A stretch of DNA of 64,000 bases from Candidatus Riflebacteria bacterium HGW-Riflebacteria-1. Its GTDB lineage: Bacteria > Muiribacteriota > Ozemobacteria > Ozemobacterales > Ozemobacteraceae. The translations under genes and the position numbers were made by a program. Below are positions 52,963 through 61,969 of this stretch, piece after piece. Under the pieces are notes generated by a model that saw only the letters and a list, made by a program, of their open reading frames with translations, did no database searches and had not been told where the DNA came from. Each line of letters begins with the position of its first letter. The first letter of the stretch is position 1. The stretch covers positions 62,001-126,000 of the forward strand of contig PGYB01000014.1 in assembly GCA_002839445.1 (NCBI GenBank), in the 5' to 3' direction.

Positions 52963-54686
52963 GGCCCGCAAACCCTTTCGAGCTCTACAAAATCAGTGTC
53001 GCCGGCCGCGACTTTTATCAGTGCGGACTCTAACAGTGTTCTCAGGCGGCTTTCGCGTATGTAATGCAGGCTCTCGGTGAGTCCCTTTTGCGCGACCATG
53101 TCGCGAATTGTGTCGCTGATCTGCAGAAACTCAAAGATGCCGGTGCGGCCGCGATATCCCATGTTCATGCAGGCCGGGCAGCCTTTTGGTTCATAAACGG
53201 TGTTAGTGCGAAGTTCTTTGAGAAGTGATGCTTCTTTTTCTCTTGCCTGGCGCATGGTGCGGCATTCGGGGCAAAGCTTGCGCAGCAGGCGCTGGGCGAA
53301 AACCAGCATGAGTGAGCTCATCATCAGATGAAAGTCGATGCCGATGTTTTCGAGACGGCGAAGGGTTTCGACCGAAGAATTCGCGTGAATGGTCGACAGC
53401 ACCATGTGGCCGGTCAAGCTGGCTTGTATGGCAATTTGCGCGGTTTCTGCGTCGCGTATTTCGCCAATGAGGATGATGTCGGGGTCAAGGCGAAGTATTG
53501 TTCTGAGCCCGCGCGCGAAGGTCAGTGAACGCTCCGGTTCGTTTCGATTGACGCGCACCTGAATCTGCTGAACTCCGTTAATGCGCCGTTCAACAGGGTC
53601 TTCGATCGTAATAAATTTCATTTTAGGGTCAGCGATTGCTTCGAGCACACCATAGAGAGTTGTTGATTTACCGCTGCCGGTGGGGCCGGCGACGAGCACC
53701 ATGCCGTGTGGAAATTTGGTAGTAGTCGTAATTATGCGGAGTTCATCGTTGAGCATGCCGATGTTGCCAAGTTCAAGCTTTACCGCCTCTGCGCCTGAAA
53801 GCAGTCGCAGAACGATGTTCTGCCCATAAATCCCCGGCATGCAGGCTATACGAAATTCGATATCCTTGTTTTCGCAGGTGACTTTAAAGCTACCGTCCTG
53901 CGGCATTATCTTCTCGGTAATATCAAGTTTTGCCATAATCAGCAGGCGGGAAATGAACGACGAAGCCGTCTGCCCATCGAGCTCGACGCGGTCAGCCAAC
54001 ACACCGTCAATTCTGAACCTGATTCTGGCGCCACTTTGCGTTGATTCGGCGTGAATGTCACTTGCATTCTGATTTACCGCGAGCATAAGTATCTTGTTGA
54101 CCAGTTCAACTACTGAAGGAGTTTCGAGCGAAGTGCTGATGTCGCTGATTTTTTCTTCGTTACGCCGAATCCCGCTGTCGCTGCTTTTAAGAGTCGATGC
54201 CAGTGAGCTTATTCCTGAATAGAGGGCGTTTTCTGGCAGTTCAACTTCCCGTTGCGGCAAAAAGGCTTCAACTCTGGCTGGCAGGGTTACGACAAAGCTA
54301 GTGCTGAAACCAAGAGCGGCGAGTAGCGGCTTGAGGCTATTGATACGAGATGGATGCGAGGTTGCGACGACAAGCTCTTTGTCGCCTTTTTCGAGAATCA
54401 GTATTTTTTCGCGGCCGCATATCGATGCAAGCCGTTCCGGCAATTCGCTAAAGGCTACAGGCTCTCGTACCGCATCGAATTCAATACCATAAGACTCAGC
54501 AATTGCCGGAAAGATTACTTCATCAGGCAGGCTTGAGCTGGCTATAAGAACGTCTTCAAAAGATATTCCCAGTTCAGCAGACTGTTTTCTGAGGCTGGCG
54601 ACAGCCTGCTGGTCGAGCAGTTTTTTTTCTTCGAGAATAAGTTCGAGCGGTCGTTTGAACGCGCTAGCAGTTATTAATCTTGCCAT
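52953..54686 (-). CDS. pilB: Type IV pilus/type II secretion assembly ATPase PilB/GspE
   Basis: 577 residues from the ATG at 54686 (AGGAAG upstream). An N-terminal MshEN-type domain (about 5-130) precedes the GspE ATPase core: Walker A GPTGSGKS near 332-339, Asp box IEDPVERRI, Walker B LDPDIILIGEIRD near 400, His box GHMVLSTIHAN. A zinc-binding four-Cys module is visible (CPEC near 471, CPAC near 503). MshEN domains can bind c-di-GMP in other species; the binding motif was not verified here. First gene of the minus-strand pil operon, divergent from the secretin gene. Confidence 0.93.
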   Translation of the reverse strand: MARLITASAFKRPLELILEEKKLLDQQAVASLRKQSAELGISFEDVLIASSSLPDEVIFPAIAESYGIEFDAVREPVAFSELPERLASICGREKILILEKGDKELVVATSHPSRINSLKPLLAALGFSTSFVVTLPARVEAFLPQREVELPENALYSGISSLASTLKSSDSGIRRNEEKISDISTSLETPSVVELVNKILMLAVNQNASDIHAESTQSGARIRFRIDGVLADRVELDGQTASSFISRLLIMAKLDITEKIMPQDGSFKVTCENKDIEFRIACMPGIYGQNIVLRLLSGAEAVKLELGNIGMLNDELRIITTTTKFPHGMVLVAGPTGSGKSTTLYGVLEAIADPKMKFITIEDPVERRINGVQQIQVRVNRNEPERSLTFARGLRTILRLDPDIILIGEIRDAETAQIAIQASLTGHMVLSTIHANSSVETLRRLENIGIDFHLMMSSLMLVFAQRLLRKLCPECRTMRQAREKEASLLKELRTNTVYEPKGCPACMNMGYRGRTGIFEFLQISDTIRDMVAQKGLTESLHYIRESRLRTLLESALIKVAAGDTDFVELERVCGPCL

Positions 54687-54808
54687 GATCTTCCTGTTCA
54701 TTCGGTGAGAATCAGAGATATTATAGTCAATACATCGGCAGTTAACAGAAGATAAATTATCTATGGAAAATGGTGAAAAAAAACCTTGTTTCTGCCGAGT
54801 AAGAAGGT

Positions 54809-57109
54809 GTGAAAATATATGAATTCAGTAATAGAGCGCTGAGCGGCAGAACAGCCTGGCGGTTGTTAATGCTGTTTTTGCTGATATCTGTAACATTTGT
54901 TGCGGGTTTTAAGCTGGTTCATGGGCAAAGTCAGGGCAGCAGATTCCGTCGTCTTGATTTTGTGCCGGGACAATCAGACGCTGTACCTTCGAACGGGCGA
55001 CTGCTGATGTCTTTCAGCGGCGCGGTCGAAGCAAAGCTTATCAGGGAAGGTTCACTGCCGCTGTTTTATCTGGATGTTCTCGGTGCAACTGTTGATGTAA
55101 ACCCATTTTTGCTAAATCTGCCACAGGGCCCGGTTAAACTCGTGCGCTTGAGCCAGCTGTCTGCTGAACCTGCGGTTTTGCGGGCAACATTTTTCATGCG
55201 CAGAAGTTATAAGCCTGAGGCCAGGCAAACTCGCGATGGTATCGAAATTTCTTTCAGCGATGCCAGTCCGGAGAAACCAGAAACACGCTCTTCTTATACC
55301 TTGATCGCGCCACCGCAGGATGATACAAGCCGCTCAGCAAGCGCTCCGCAAAGCAAACAGCTGTTACCCGAACTTAAGCAGACCCGTCTGTTGTATTCAG
55401 ATAAAGAGGCAAGCTCCAGGTCTGAAAGTGAATCGGTGTTGTTATCTGCAGACAGTGAAAACCTGCAGGTCAATGTCGTTGATGCCGAGGCAGCAGGCCT
55501 GTTGACAGAACTGGCGCGCCAGATGAAGAAGACCATTCATTTTCGCGATATATTTGATACAAGAGTAACCGTAAACATTGCAGCTGCCGACCCGATGCAG
55601 GTTATGCAGCAGGTTGCAGCGCTGGTTGGCGGTCAGATATCTGTCGAAGATGGCGAAGTCTGGGTAAGCCGTCGGCAAAATCCGATCCTGAGAATATCTG
55701 ACACAGATTCGGTCGAAGGTGCTGACCTTTCTACTCTGGCTCTGGGCGACGTGTTGCGTGCGCTTGGCCAGCTCGCTGAGCTGAATATCGCGCTCGACGT
55801 TTCCCTCGACAGTATCAAAGATCGCCATGTTGATGTCTACCTGCAGAAGACCAGTGTCAGAAGGGCGTTTGAAACCCTGCTGAAGATTCACTCTTTAACG
55901 CTCAAGCTTATCGACGATCGCACTCTCATGGTGATGACCGCTGAAAAGGCGAGAAGCCTTGAAGGTAAAGTGTTCAGAGTAGTCAAGATTGACGTGCCGT
56001 TCGAAAAGCTCAAGACTCTGCTTGAGCAGTCTTTGTCTGTTGAGATATCGGGCCGTCTCTCGATACAGGAAGATCTTGGCAATTTTATTCTCACCGGTGA
56101 CAAGGAAGCGGTTGATCAGGCCGTGAGCGTCATTAAAAGCGCCGAGACCAAGCTGATCAGCGCTGGGACAAGCCATATCAGAGAGTATTTTCAGCCTCTG
56201 AATACCAAGCCCGAAGAGCTTATCGGTCTGGTGAAAGATTCAATAAGTGAGTCGGAAAATGTTCGACTCTTTCATGACAAGCGAACCGACATGATTCTGG
56301 TCAGTGGCCCGGCAAACTCGGTCGAGAGGGCGATGAAAATTGTGCGCAGACTTGATCTTGAGCCGACGCGTCAGGCGCTGATTCACATAAGATTGATCGA
56401 GATCTCGCGCAGCGACCTTGATAGAATGGGAATCAGCTTTCCAGAGCAGCTTGCTGCTGTAAGTGATATTGGCAAGCTGCATAATGCGACAGTGGTCATA
56501 CCGGCAACATTCAGAGGGTTCACTGAGAATTCAAAAGTCAAAACACTGGCAAATCCGACAATACGCTGCATGGATAGAGAAGAAGCCAGCATAGATATTT
56601 CTGAGCAGATACCTGTGAAAAATACGGTTACCGAATATCTGCCCATAGCCTCGGCCTCTCTGGCAGCTCGCACCAGCGACAACTGGACAACTTCTGAAAC
56701 AGGCATAAAGCTGAATATCAAACCAACTATTCATAAGGACAATGAAATAAGCATGAAGGTCGATGTCGACCTGACTGAGCTGATCAGGCTGGTGGAGGGG
56801 CATCCATGGACAGCCCGTCGCGTGGTTAAGACCATGGTCAGAGTAAAAGACAAAGAAACTGTAGTTATTGGCGGACTCATTCGCAAAAAGACTGATAAAA
56901 GGCGAAACCCTGTGCCTGTGCTGAGCAAAATACCGTTTTTGCGCAGACTGGTAAAAGGACTTGCGTATCGCGATGACAACAAAGAAGAGAGTGAAATGGT
57001 CATTCTAATTACGCCGGTTCTGGTTGGTTCCGGTGGTATAGATCCGGCCATTGTCGAAACGAGCAACGCTGCAGAGCTGACAACGGTGATGCCTGATGCG
57101 AGAAATTAA
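54809..57109 (+). CDS. pilQ: Secretin PilQ/GspD
   Basis: 766 residues. Outer-membrane gated channel. The GTG at 54809 abuts AAGAAGG, so an in-frame ATG at about 54869 is a possible alternative; either gives a signal-peptide-like segment ending LVHGQ. An AMIN-like domain (about 40-150), a Ser/Gln-rich linker, an STN domain (about 220-285), N1-type repeats and a secretin core follow, with TLANPTIRCMDREEASIDISEQIP, the WTTSETGIKLNIKPTI segment and ETVVIGGLIRKKT near the end. The last 14 bases overlap the next gene. No pilotin or lipoprotein assistant is seen next to it. Confidence 0.92.
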   Translation: MKIYEFSNRALSGRTAWRLLMLFLLISVTFVAGFKLVHGQSQGSRFRRLDFVPGQSDAVPSNGRLLMSFSGAVEAKLIREGSLPLFYLDVLGATVDVNPFLLNLPQGPVKLVRLSQLSAEPAVLRATFFMRRSYKPEARQTRDGIEISFSDASPEKPETRSSYTLIAPPQDDTSRSASAPQSKQLLPELKQTRLLYSDKEASSRSESESVLLSADSENLQVNVVDAEAAGLLTELARQMKKTIHFRDIFDTRVTVNIAAADPMQVMQQVAALVGGQISVEDGEVWVSRRQNPILRISDTDSVEGADLSTLALGDVLRALGQLAELNIALDVSLDSIKDRHVDVYLQKTSVRRAFETLLKIHSLTLKLIDDRTLMVMTAEKARSLEGKVFRVVKIDVPFEKLKTLLEQSLSVEISGRLSIQEDLGNFILTGDKEAVDQAVSVIKSAETKLISAGTSHIREYFQPLNTKPEELIGLVKDSISESENVRLFHDKRTDMILVSGPANSVERAMKIVRRLDLEPTRQALIHIRLIEISRSDLDRMGISFPEQLAAVSDIGKLHNATVVIPATFRGFTENSKVKTLANPTIRCMDREEASIDISEQIPVKNTVTEYLPIASASLAARTSDNWTTSETGIKLNIKPTIHKDNEISMKVDVDLTELIRLVEGHPWTARRVVKTMVRVKDKETVVIGGLIRKKTDKRRNPVPVLSKIPFLRRLVKGLAYRDDNKEESEMVILITPVLVGSGGIDPAIVETSNAAELTTVMPDARN

Positions 57110-58763
57110 TATAAAGGACTTCTTAAGCCGGCATCGCAAGGTGTGCGTCATGCTGGCGGTTTTTGTTCTCGCTCTGCTGTTAGGGTTTTCAGGCGGACGC
57201 AATGAAACACAATACAGAGACCGGGTGCGCTTCAGCGACCTTTATCTTGAGATGCGCAGAGTGTTGCGAATTCTTGAACCCGTTCTCAAGCCTTCGGTTG
57301 CAGCAGAAAACAAAATAGATACCGACCCGGTTGTGCAAGGGCTTGCCGGGTTGATCACCCGGGGCATTCTCAGTCAGTTGCCAGACGGATCGTGGAATGA
57401 AGAGGCATTTGTCACTCGTGGCGAAGCTTTATTCTACTTTGGCCAGATGCTGCAGAGTCTCGAAAGCAGTGTGGTTTTCCCGCCAATGATGCTTGAGATT
57501 ACAACTGATTATGCTGACATTTTCTCCGAGCACTGGCTGTATGGGTTTTTGCCAAAGCTTGCCGGAACCGGTGCGCTAAGCTCTTTTAAGGCCGGGCGTC
57601 TTAACCCGGATGCAATTTTGCAGGCTGCAGAACTGCGCAACATCGGCAGCGCAATAATCGACTATCTGGGCAGCAACCTTCTGATACTTAAATATGACGG
57701 TAACGATGCCCGCCTGTATGCAAAAGGTGCGTTACAGGAACTTAACGTTACTGAGTGGAGCTATTCTTTTAATCGCCGCGACTGGTATCAGATTGGCAAA
57801 GACGGCGAACTGCTGCCAGAATTCAACGCCGGTCGCCTGGGGTCTGTGTTATTCAAACACCCGTCATATCGCGAAGCCGGGCCAATTATGCTGAAAGAAA
57901 AGATTGCGTCGATCGGCATGATCAAACTGCAACGCAATTACGCAGATTTCAACAGTTCCCGTGTTTTTACCAAAAAGAATGATTCTACGCCAGATTCTGA
58001 AGAAGAGCGGGCGCGAATCAGATCGCGTCTGGCCCAGATTCGAGAACGACTTGAGAGTCGTCCAGCTGCTGACAGGCCGAAAGCTATTGAGCGACATGCC
58101 GCTGCTGGTGACAATGTAGCAGCAACGCTAGATGTCAGCGGAGGTTCAGACCGGCCAGCGATTAAAACTGCATATCTTAATGAGAATTCTGTAGCAGCCG
58201 GTCCAGGTGAGGAGACCTATGAACAGCATTCGCGCGCCGAGGGATCAGTAACTTACGAGGGTCGCGTGGTTGACGCGCTCAGCAGTGAAGCCTTGAAAGG
58301 CGCAGTGGTTATCATATCAGCCAGGCAATACACTGCCGACGATCATGGCAAGTTCAGCTTTGCTGCTGCGCCAAACTCAATTGTCGATCTCACCGCGTAT
58401 TCGGAGGGTTATGAAGCCTTAAAAATCAGACATCGTGCCGGATATCGTGCCGGGCCTCTTACGCTGACGCTCAAGCCGGTTTTTATCAGTTGCGCCGGTC
58501 AGGTGACCAGTTTTGTTGATGACCGACCAGTGGCTCGTGCTCTGGTAAAGATCGGCAATCGGGCGACCCGCACTTCTTCTGATGGCAGATTTGCGTTAAA
58601 AGGTGTTAAGCCAGGCTTTCATCAGATTTCGGTGTTCGCGCGCGACTACATGGAAGCGCACGAAATATCTCATATAGGTGCAGACACTGCTCAGGAAATA
58701 AACATGCGCCTGCGCCCGATGTATTCTGACAGCGCGGTATTCGCTGATAGTTATCAGAATTAA
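57096..58763 (+). CDS. Membrane protein with SLH-like and carboxypeptidase-regulatory-like domains
   Basis: 555 residues starting inside the secretin gene. One N-terminal membrane segment (about 15-33), then a region at about 70-190 resembling S-layer-homology repeats (YADIFSEHWLYGFLPKLAGTGAL), an alpha-helical charged stretch (about 290-340), and two beta-sandwich domains at about 385-465 and 470-545 of the carboxypeptidase-regulatory (CarboxypepD_reg) type (YEGRVVDALSSEALKGAVVII; CAGQVTSFVDDRPVARALVKI). Coupling to the secretin suggests a role anchoring the channel to the cell wall, by inference. Confidence 0.72.
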   Translation: MREINIKDFLSRHRKVCVMLAVFVLALLLGFSGGRNETQYRDRVRFSDLYLEMRRVLRILEPVLKPSVAAENKIDTDPVVQGLAGLITRGILSQLPDGSWNEEAFVTRGEALFYFGQMLQSLESSVVFPPMMLEITTDYADIFSEHWLYGFLPKLAGTGALSSFKAGRLNPDAILQAAELRNIGSAIIDYLGSNLLILKYDGNDARLYAKGALQELNVTEWSYSFNRRDWYQIGKDGELLPEFNAGRLGSVLFKHPSYREAGPIMLKEKIASIGMIKLQRNYADFNSSRVFTKKNDSTPDSEEERARIRSRLAQIRERLESRPAADRPKAIERHAAAGDNVAATLDVSGGSDRPAIKTAYLNENSVAAGPGEETYEQHSRAEGSVTYEGRVVDALSSEALKGAVVIISARQYTADDHGKFSFAAAPNSIVDLTAYSEGYEALKIRHRAGYRAGPLTLTLKPVFISCAGQVTSFVDDRPVARALVKIGNRATRTSSDGRFALKGVKPGFHQISVFARDYMEAHEISHIGADTAQEINMRLRPMYSDSAVFADSYQN

Positions 58764-58822
58764 TGATTTGTTGCGGGGAAAAGTGCAGACTGTTATGTGC
58801 GCCTGAAAGGCTTTGTGCGCAT

Positions 58823-59833
58823 CTATCTATTCAGCTCAGTAATGACAGCCGCCAGAGCGGCAAACGCTTCAAGTCTTCCCGGGTAAGCGGTTTCCTGACT
58901 CCAGACCAGCGGTTTTCGGCTCTTGATAAAGAGCTTTTCACGGAGATGCTCGATGTAATTGCGCAGGTCAATATTGCTCATGTAGCCATGGCGCTGAACT
59001 GCAAGACTTTTTGACATGTCCGGGTCAATCGCCAGAAGCTTGAACAACTGGTCGACGGCGTTCTGCCAGTCGGCCCAGGACATCGGTTCGTAGGGTCTGA
59101 TACGGTTTTTCTTGTCAGCAAGACTGATTCTCAATTCCAGCAATGGTTGCAGGGCATTGTAAACCGGGTGTGCAGATGGAATGTCGCTGAAACCGCCAGC
59201 GTCTAAAGCTGTTTTTGGAACTCGAGCCGTGTTCGAATCAAAAAATGGGTTAGGGAAGATGCTCAGATCAGGCTGCTGAAACAATGTTTTCAATGTCTGT
59301 TCGATGCGGGCAGCTTGTTGCTGGTTGACCACCTGTGCCGGGTCTGGCAGCGCGCTGAAAGTTTCGCTGAAAATCTGGTCAAGTTCTGCGTGGCTCAATT
59401 CAAAACTGCGTGACAGAAATACCCTGAAATCGAGCCATCTGGGATCTGCCATACGATTTTCTGGCATCAAGCCGCTTAAAAAAATAACGATGAGAACTGA
59501 TAGCGAGGCTGATAAACCAATTGCCAGCTTTCTTCGCCAGTAGACCGGCAGTCGGCGAAACAAATTATTGACCCGTCTTGAGGCAGCACTTTTGGCAGGT
59601 GCCGGAGAAATTTCTTCGGGCTGTGCTGACTTCTGGATGACGGCCGGCTCGCTTTCTGTCTGCGAGGTTTTTGATACTCTTTTCGCTTTGATCTCCAGGT
59701 GCAGGTTCTTGATCGAATTTTCTGCTCGTGCGACCTCTTCTGTAAGCGTGCCGCAGCCGCCGCAAAATTTTGCGGCAGCAGGATTGCTTCTGCCGCATTT
59801 CGCGCAGCTTGCTTTTGTAACGCTTTCTGACAT
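58823..59833 (-). CDS. Zinc-ribbon membrane protein with SLH-like region
   Basis: 336 residues from the ATG at 59833. Residues 8-30 hold a double-zinc-ribbon half (CAKCGRSNPAAAKFCGGCG), then a charged linker, one membrane segment near 115-137, and an extracytoplasmic part of about 190 residues with an SLH-like segment (FSDIPSAHPVYNALQPLLEL) and a partner motif (RPYEPMSWADWQNAVDQLFKLL). The plan parallels the SLH-like protein encoded by 57096-58763, convergent with it. Function unknown. Confidence 0.7.
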   Translation of the reverse strand: MSESVTKASCAKCGRSNPAAAKFCGGCGTLTEEVARAENSIKNLHLEIKAKRVSKTSQTESEPAVIQKSAQPEEISPAPAKSAASRRVNNLFRRLPVYWRRKLAIGLSASLSVLIVIFLSGLMPENRMADPRWLDFRVFLSRSFELSHAELDQIFSETFSALPDPAQVVNQQQAARIEQTLKTLFQQPDLSIFPNPFFDSNTARVPKTALDAGGFSDIPSAHPVYNALQPLLELRISLADKKNRIRPYEPMSWADWQNAVDQLFKLLAIDPDMSKSLAVQRHGYMSNIDLRNYIEHLREKLFIKSRKPLVWSQETAYPGRLEAFAALAAVITELNR

Positions 59834-59958
59834 ATTATCGCCATGGCCTGGCAGATTTTGACATACCATACCCAGTATATCGGCACAGGATGCAATTAAG
59901 GCAACGGTTACGGTATGAAAATTGCGAATAATCTGTCAGAAGTTTGTGGAGGTCTCTC

Positions 59959-60456
59959 TTGTCACGAAAGGGTTTCAGCATTATTGAGCTGGTAACGGTT
60001 CTTGGCATTTTTCTGGCATTGTCGTATTTTGCACTGCCGGCGTTCGATGTTGTGCAGGTCAAGTCTCGCGAAAAGCTTTTGCAGCAGCGGCTTTTTGATC
60101 TGCGCCGTGGCATTGATTTTTATGTGAACGCCAGAAACAGCACTGCTGTTTCTGGTGTTCCTTATACTCCTTATCCTCTTTCAATAGCCAGTTTGACCGA
60201 GGCAATACCTGGTGTTTATCTGAAAAATGGTGCTGATACCGGCCCGTTTGTGCCTGCCGGCAGCATTGGCAACCCTTTTGGCAGGTCAGAAGATGAATTT
60301 ACATGGGACATTCGCGACTGTGACGGAGTCTGGCACAAAAACCAGTTACATCACGCAATAAATTATGCAGCAGGAGTGTACGATGTCAGATTTCCTGAAG
60401 ATGGCGTTCATGGCTGGAACAAGGCTATTGATGAAACTTTTTATAAAGACTGGTAA
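59959..60456 (+). CDS. Minor pseudopilin ending in YKDW
   Basis: 165 residues. The TTG at 59959 is chosen because GGAGG lies six bases before it; a frame starting 15 bases earlier would use that site as codons. Prepilin N-terminus SRKGFSIIELVTVLGIFLALSYF with Gly-Phe processing site and Glu5. The neck LLQQRLFDLRRGIDFYVNARN matches the other minor pseudopilins. C-terminus ETFYKDW. It overlaps the next pseudopilin gene by 26 bases. Confidence 0.82.
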   Translation: MSRKGFSIIELVTVLGIFLALSYFALPAFDVVQVKSREKLLQQRLFDLRRGIDFYVNARNSTAVSGVPYTPYPLSIASLTEAIPGVYLKNGADTGPFVPAGSIGNPFGRSEDEFTWDIRDCDGVWHKNQLHHAINYAAGVYDVRFPEDGVHGWNKAIDETFYKDW

Positions 60457-60805
60457 CCGCGCCGGATTTTCGCTGGTTGAACTTATTGTTGTCGTCGGCA
60501 TAATTGCTGCTCTGGTGGGTCTGGCGACGCCTTATTATGGCGATTATGTCAATGAGAGCAAGCATTCAGTAATGCGCGCCAACCTGCATACACTTGAAAA
60601 AGCGCTGATGGACTATCGCTCAGACAAGGGTGACTACCCGGTTACAAACGATGTTGGTATTCTTGTGTCAGGCACTCCGCGCTATTTGTCCGAGTTCCCG
60701 ATAGATCCGACCAATGATGCCCCGGCAAGCTGGGGTTATGCTTACACGGCAGGAACCGGCAAATACAACCTTGATGTCCGCTACGACGCATACCGCAGAC
60801 CTTGA
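60431..60805 (+). CDS. GspG-type pseudopilin
   Basis: 124 residues from the ATG at 60431, with AAGG six bases upstream; longer frames lie inside the preceding gene. Leader MKLFIKTGNRAG then FSLVELIVVVGIIAALVGLATPYY with Glu5. The neck MRANLHTLEKALMDYRSDKGDYP and the C-terminal PIDPTNDAPASWGYAY segment match the major pseudopilin fold. Very similar in plan to the protein encoded at 45804, but without its Ig-like extension. Confidence 0.88.
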   Translation: MKLFIKTGNRAGFSLVELIVVVGIIAALVGLATPYYGDYVNESKHSVMRANLHTLEKALMDYRSDKGDYPVTNDVGILVSGTPRYLSEFPIDPTNDAPASWGYAYTAGTGKYNLDVRYDAYRRP

Positions 60806-60825
60806 GATGCCGGCTGGGCTCTATT

Positions 60826-61518
60826 TTACCTGGCTGGCATAGGGAAACCCTCAGGATTGACGCTGACATAGTGATCGGGGCGGCGCTGTATCAGACCATT
60901 GTTTAAAAGGCTTTCGACAAGCTCAAAGTTGAGGTAGGCTTCGTAAGGGTGCCCGCTTACCGGTGAAAATGTTGCGCTGATAAGCGTTTGCGGGGCAGGC
61001 GTATCAAAAAAGAATACTGACAGCCACGCGCGTGTTGTATATTGCTCAGCCAGCGGCGGGGTGCCGGCAGGAATAGCCAGTCGCATCTGCCCTTCCTGCA
61101 TTATGACCAGCTGCTGGCAACGATAGGCTGAAAGCCGGTCTCTAAAGAGAATCACACGCAGCCTGTAGGCATCCGGACTTACCAGAAGAGTTTTAGCGTC
61201 GATGCGCACATTGGCCAGGCTGCTGGAGTTGGCAAAAATCCAGGGTAGCTTCGTGGGCCAACGCTCTGGCAGCAAGTGTCTGAACAACATTGTATGGAAC
61301 AGGGCGTCAAATGATTCTGTTGTCCAGAGCAGGGTATTTACATCTGCAGGCACCAGTCGGTCATTGATAATATTGATTTCAGAGGCAGGCAGCAAAGGAC
61401 CTGCGAGCGGAAAGTCGACGATCATTGCGGTTTCCCACTCGTGCATGCCGAGGTTGCATGCCGGGAGGGCAGTAGAAAAAATCACAACCAGTAACAGGGC
61501 CTGTAATAGTTTATTCAT
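60826..61518 (-). CDS. Probable lipoprotein of unknown function
   Basis: 230 residues from the ATG at 61518. The N-terminus MNKLLQALLLVVIFSTALPACNLG has a lipobox-like LPAC, so a lipoprotein is likely, although Pro at -2 is unusual. No recognised domain; the mature part mixes aromatic-rich helices and strands. Convergent with the pseudopilin pair, 20 bases away. Confidence 0.65.
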   Translation of the reverse strand: MNKLLQALLLVVIFSTALPACNLGMHEWETAMIVDFPLAGPLLPASEINIINDRLVPADVNTLLWTTESFDALFHTMLFRHLLPERWPTKLPWIFANSSSLANVRIDAKTLLVSPDAYRLRVILFRDRLSAYRCQQLVIMQEGQMRLAIPAGTPPLAEQYTTRAWLSVFFFDTPAPQTLISATFSPVSGHPYEAYLNFELVESLLNNGLIQRRPDHYVSVNPEGFPMPAR

Positions 61519-61969
61519 AGGTATATGATAAAACACTTTTCTTGACCGGTAAATCAACATTTGTAAGAGTGTCTTGCATATTTTACAAATTTGAGGGTGG
61601 CTAAGAGCCGATCCCAATCAAATAGAATTTTGCCTGTTGCGCACAATAATTTGTAATTAGTGGCAAATTCGCAATTTAAAAGGGCTGTTTCGTTGTGCGA
61701 AACAGCCCCAGCATGTGCCTGCGGTGAATGTTGTTTTGTTCAGCGATAGATTTCCTGTCGGTTGTGACCAGTTCTAACAGCTAGTTTTGCGGCAGAGAGC
61801 AACATCATGAATCTTACCCAGATTAATACTACTTTAAACAGGATAATCATTTTCGATGTGATCTTTCTTTGTCTGTGACATGCTAACAATAAATAATTAG
61901 CAAATGTCATGCCAAGACTTGAAAGCATCTGTGAGAGCGGAGTTCGCGCGGGTGCCTGTCGCCCGGCAG
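61519..61969. other. Gene-free stretch with one weak minus-strand frame
   Basis: Between the lipoprotein and the sigma54 activator. A minus-strand frame at 61740-61907 (56 codons from an ATG, hydrophobic then basic) has no clear ribosome binding site and is not called as a gene. The terminator at 61675-61708 lies on the same strand beyond it. Nothing else found. Confidence 0.4.
61675..61708 (-). terminator. Intrinsic terminator downstream of the sigma54 activator
   Basis: On the minus strand GGGCTGTTTCG, loop CACAA, CGAAACAGCCC, followed by TTTTAAATT. An 11-bp perfect stem with a T-rich tail. It is about 260 bases after the activator stop. Confidence 0.7.

Noticed and set aside
59850..59880. 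Sigma54 promoter before the pseudopilin at 59959
   Set aside because: TGGCAG followed by TTGAC lacks the invariant GC at -12; the nearby GGCAC...TGC has the wrong spacing.
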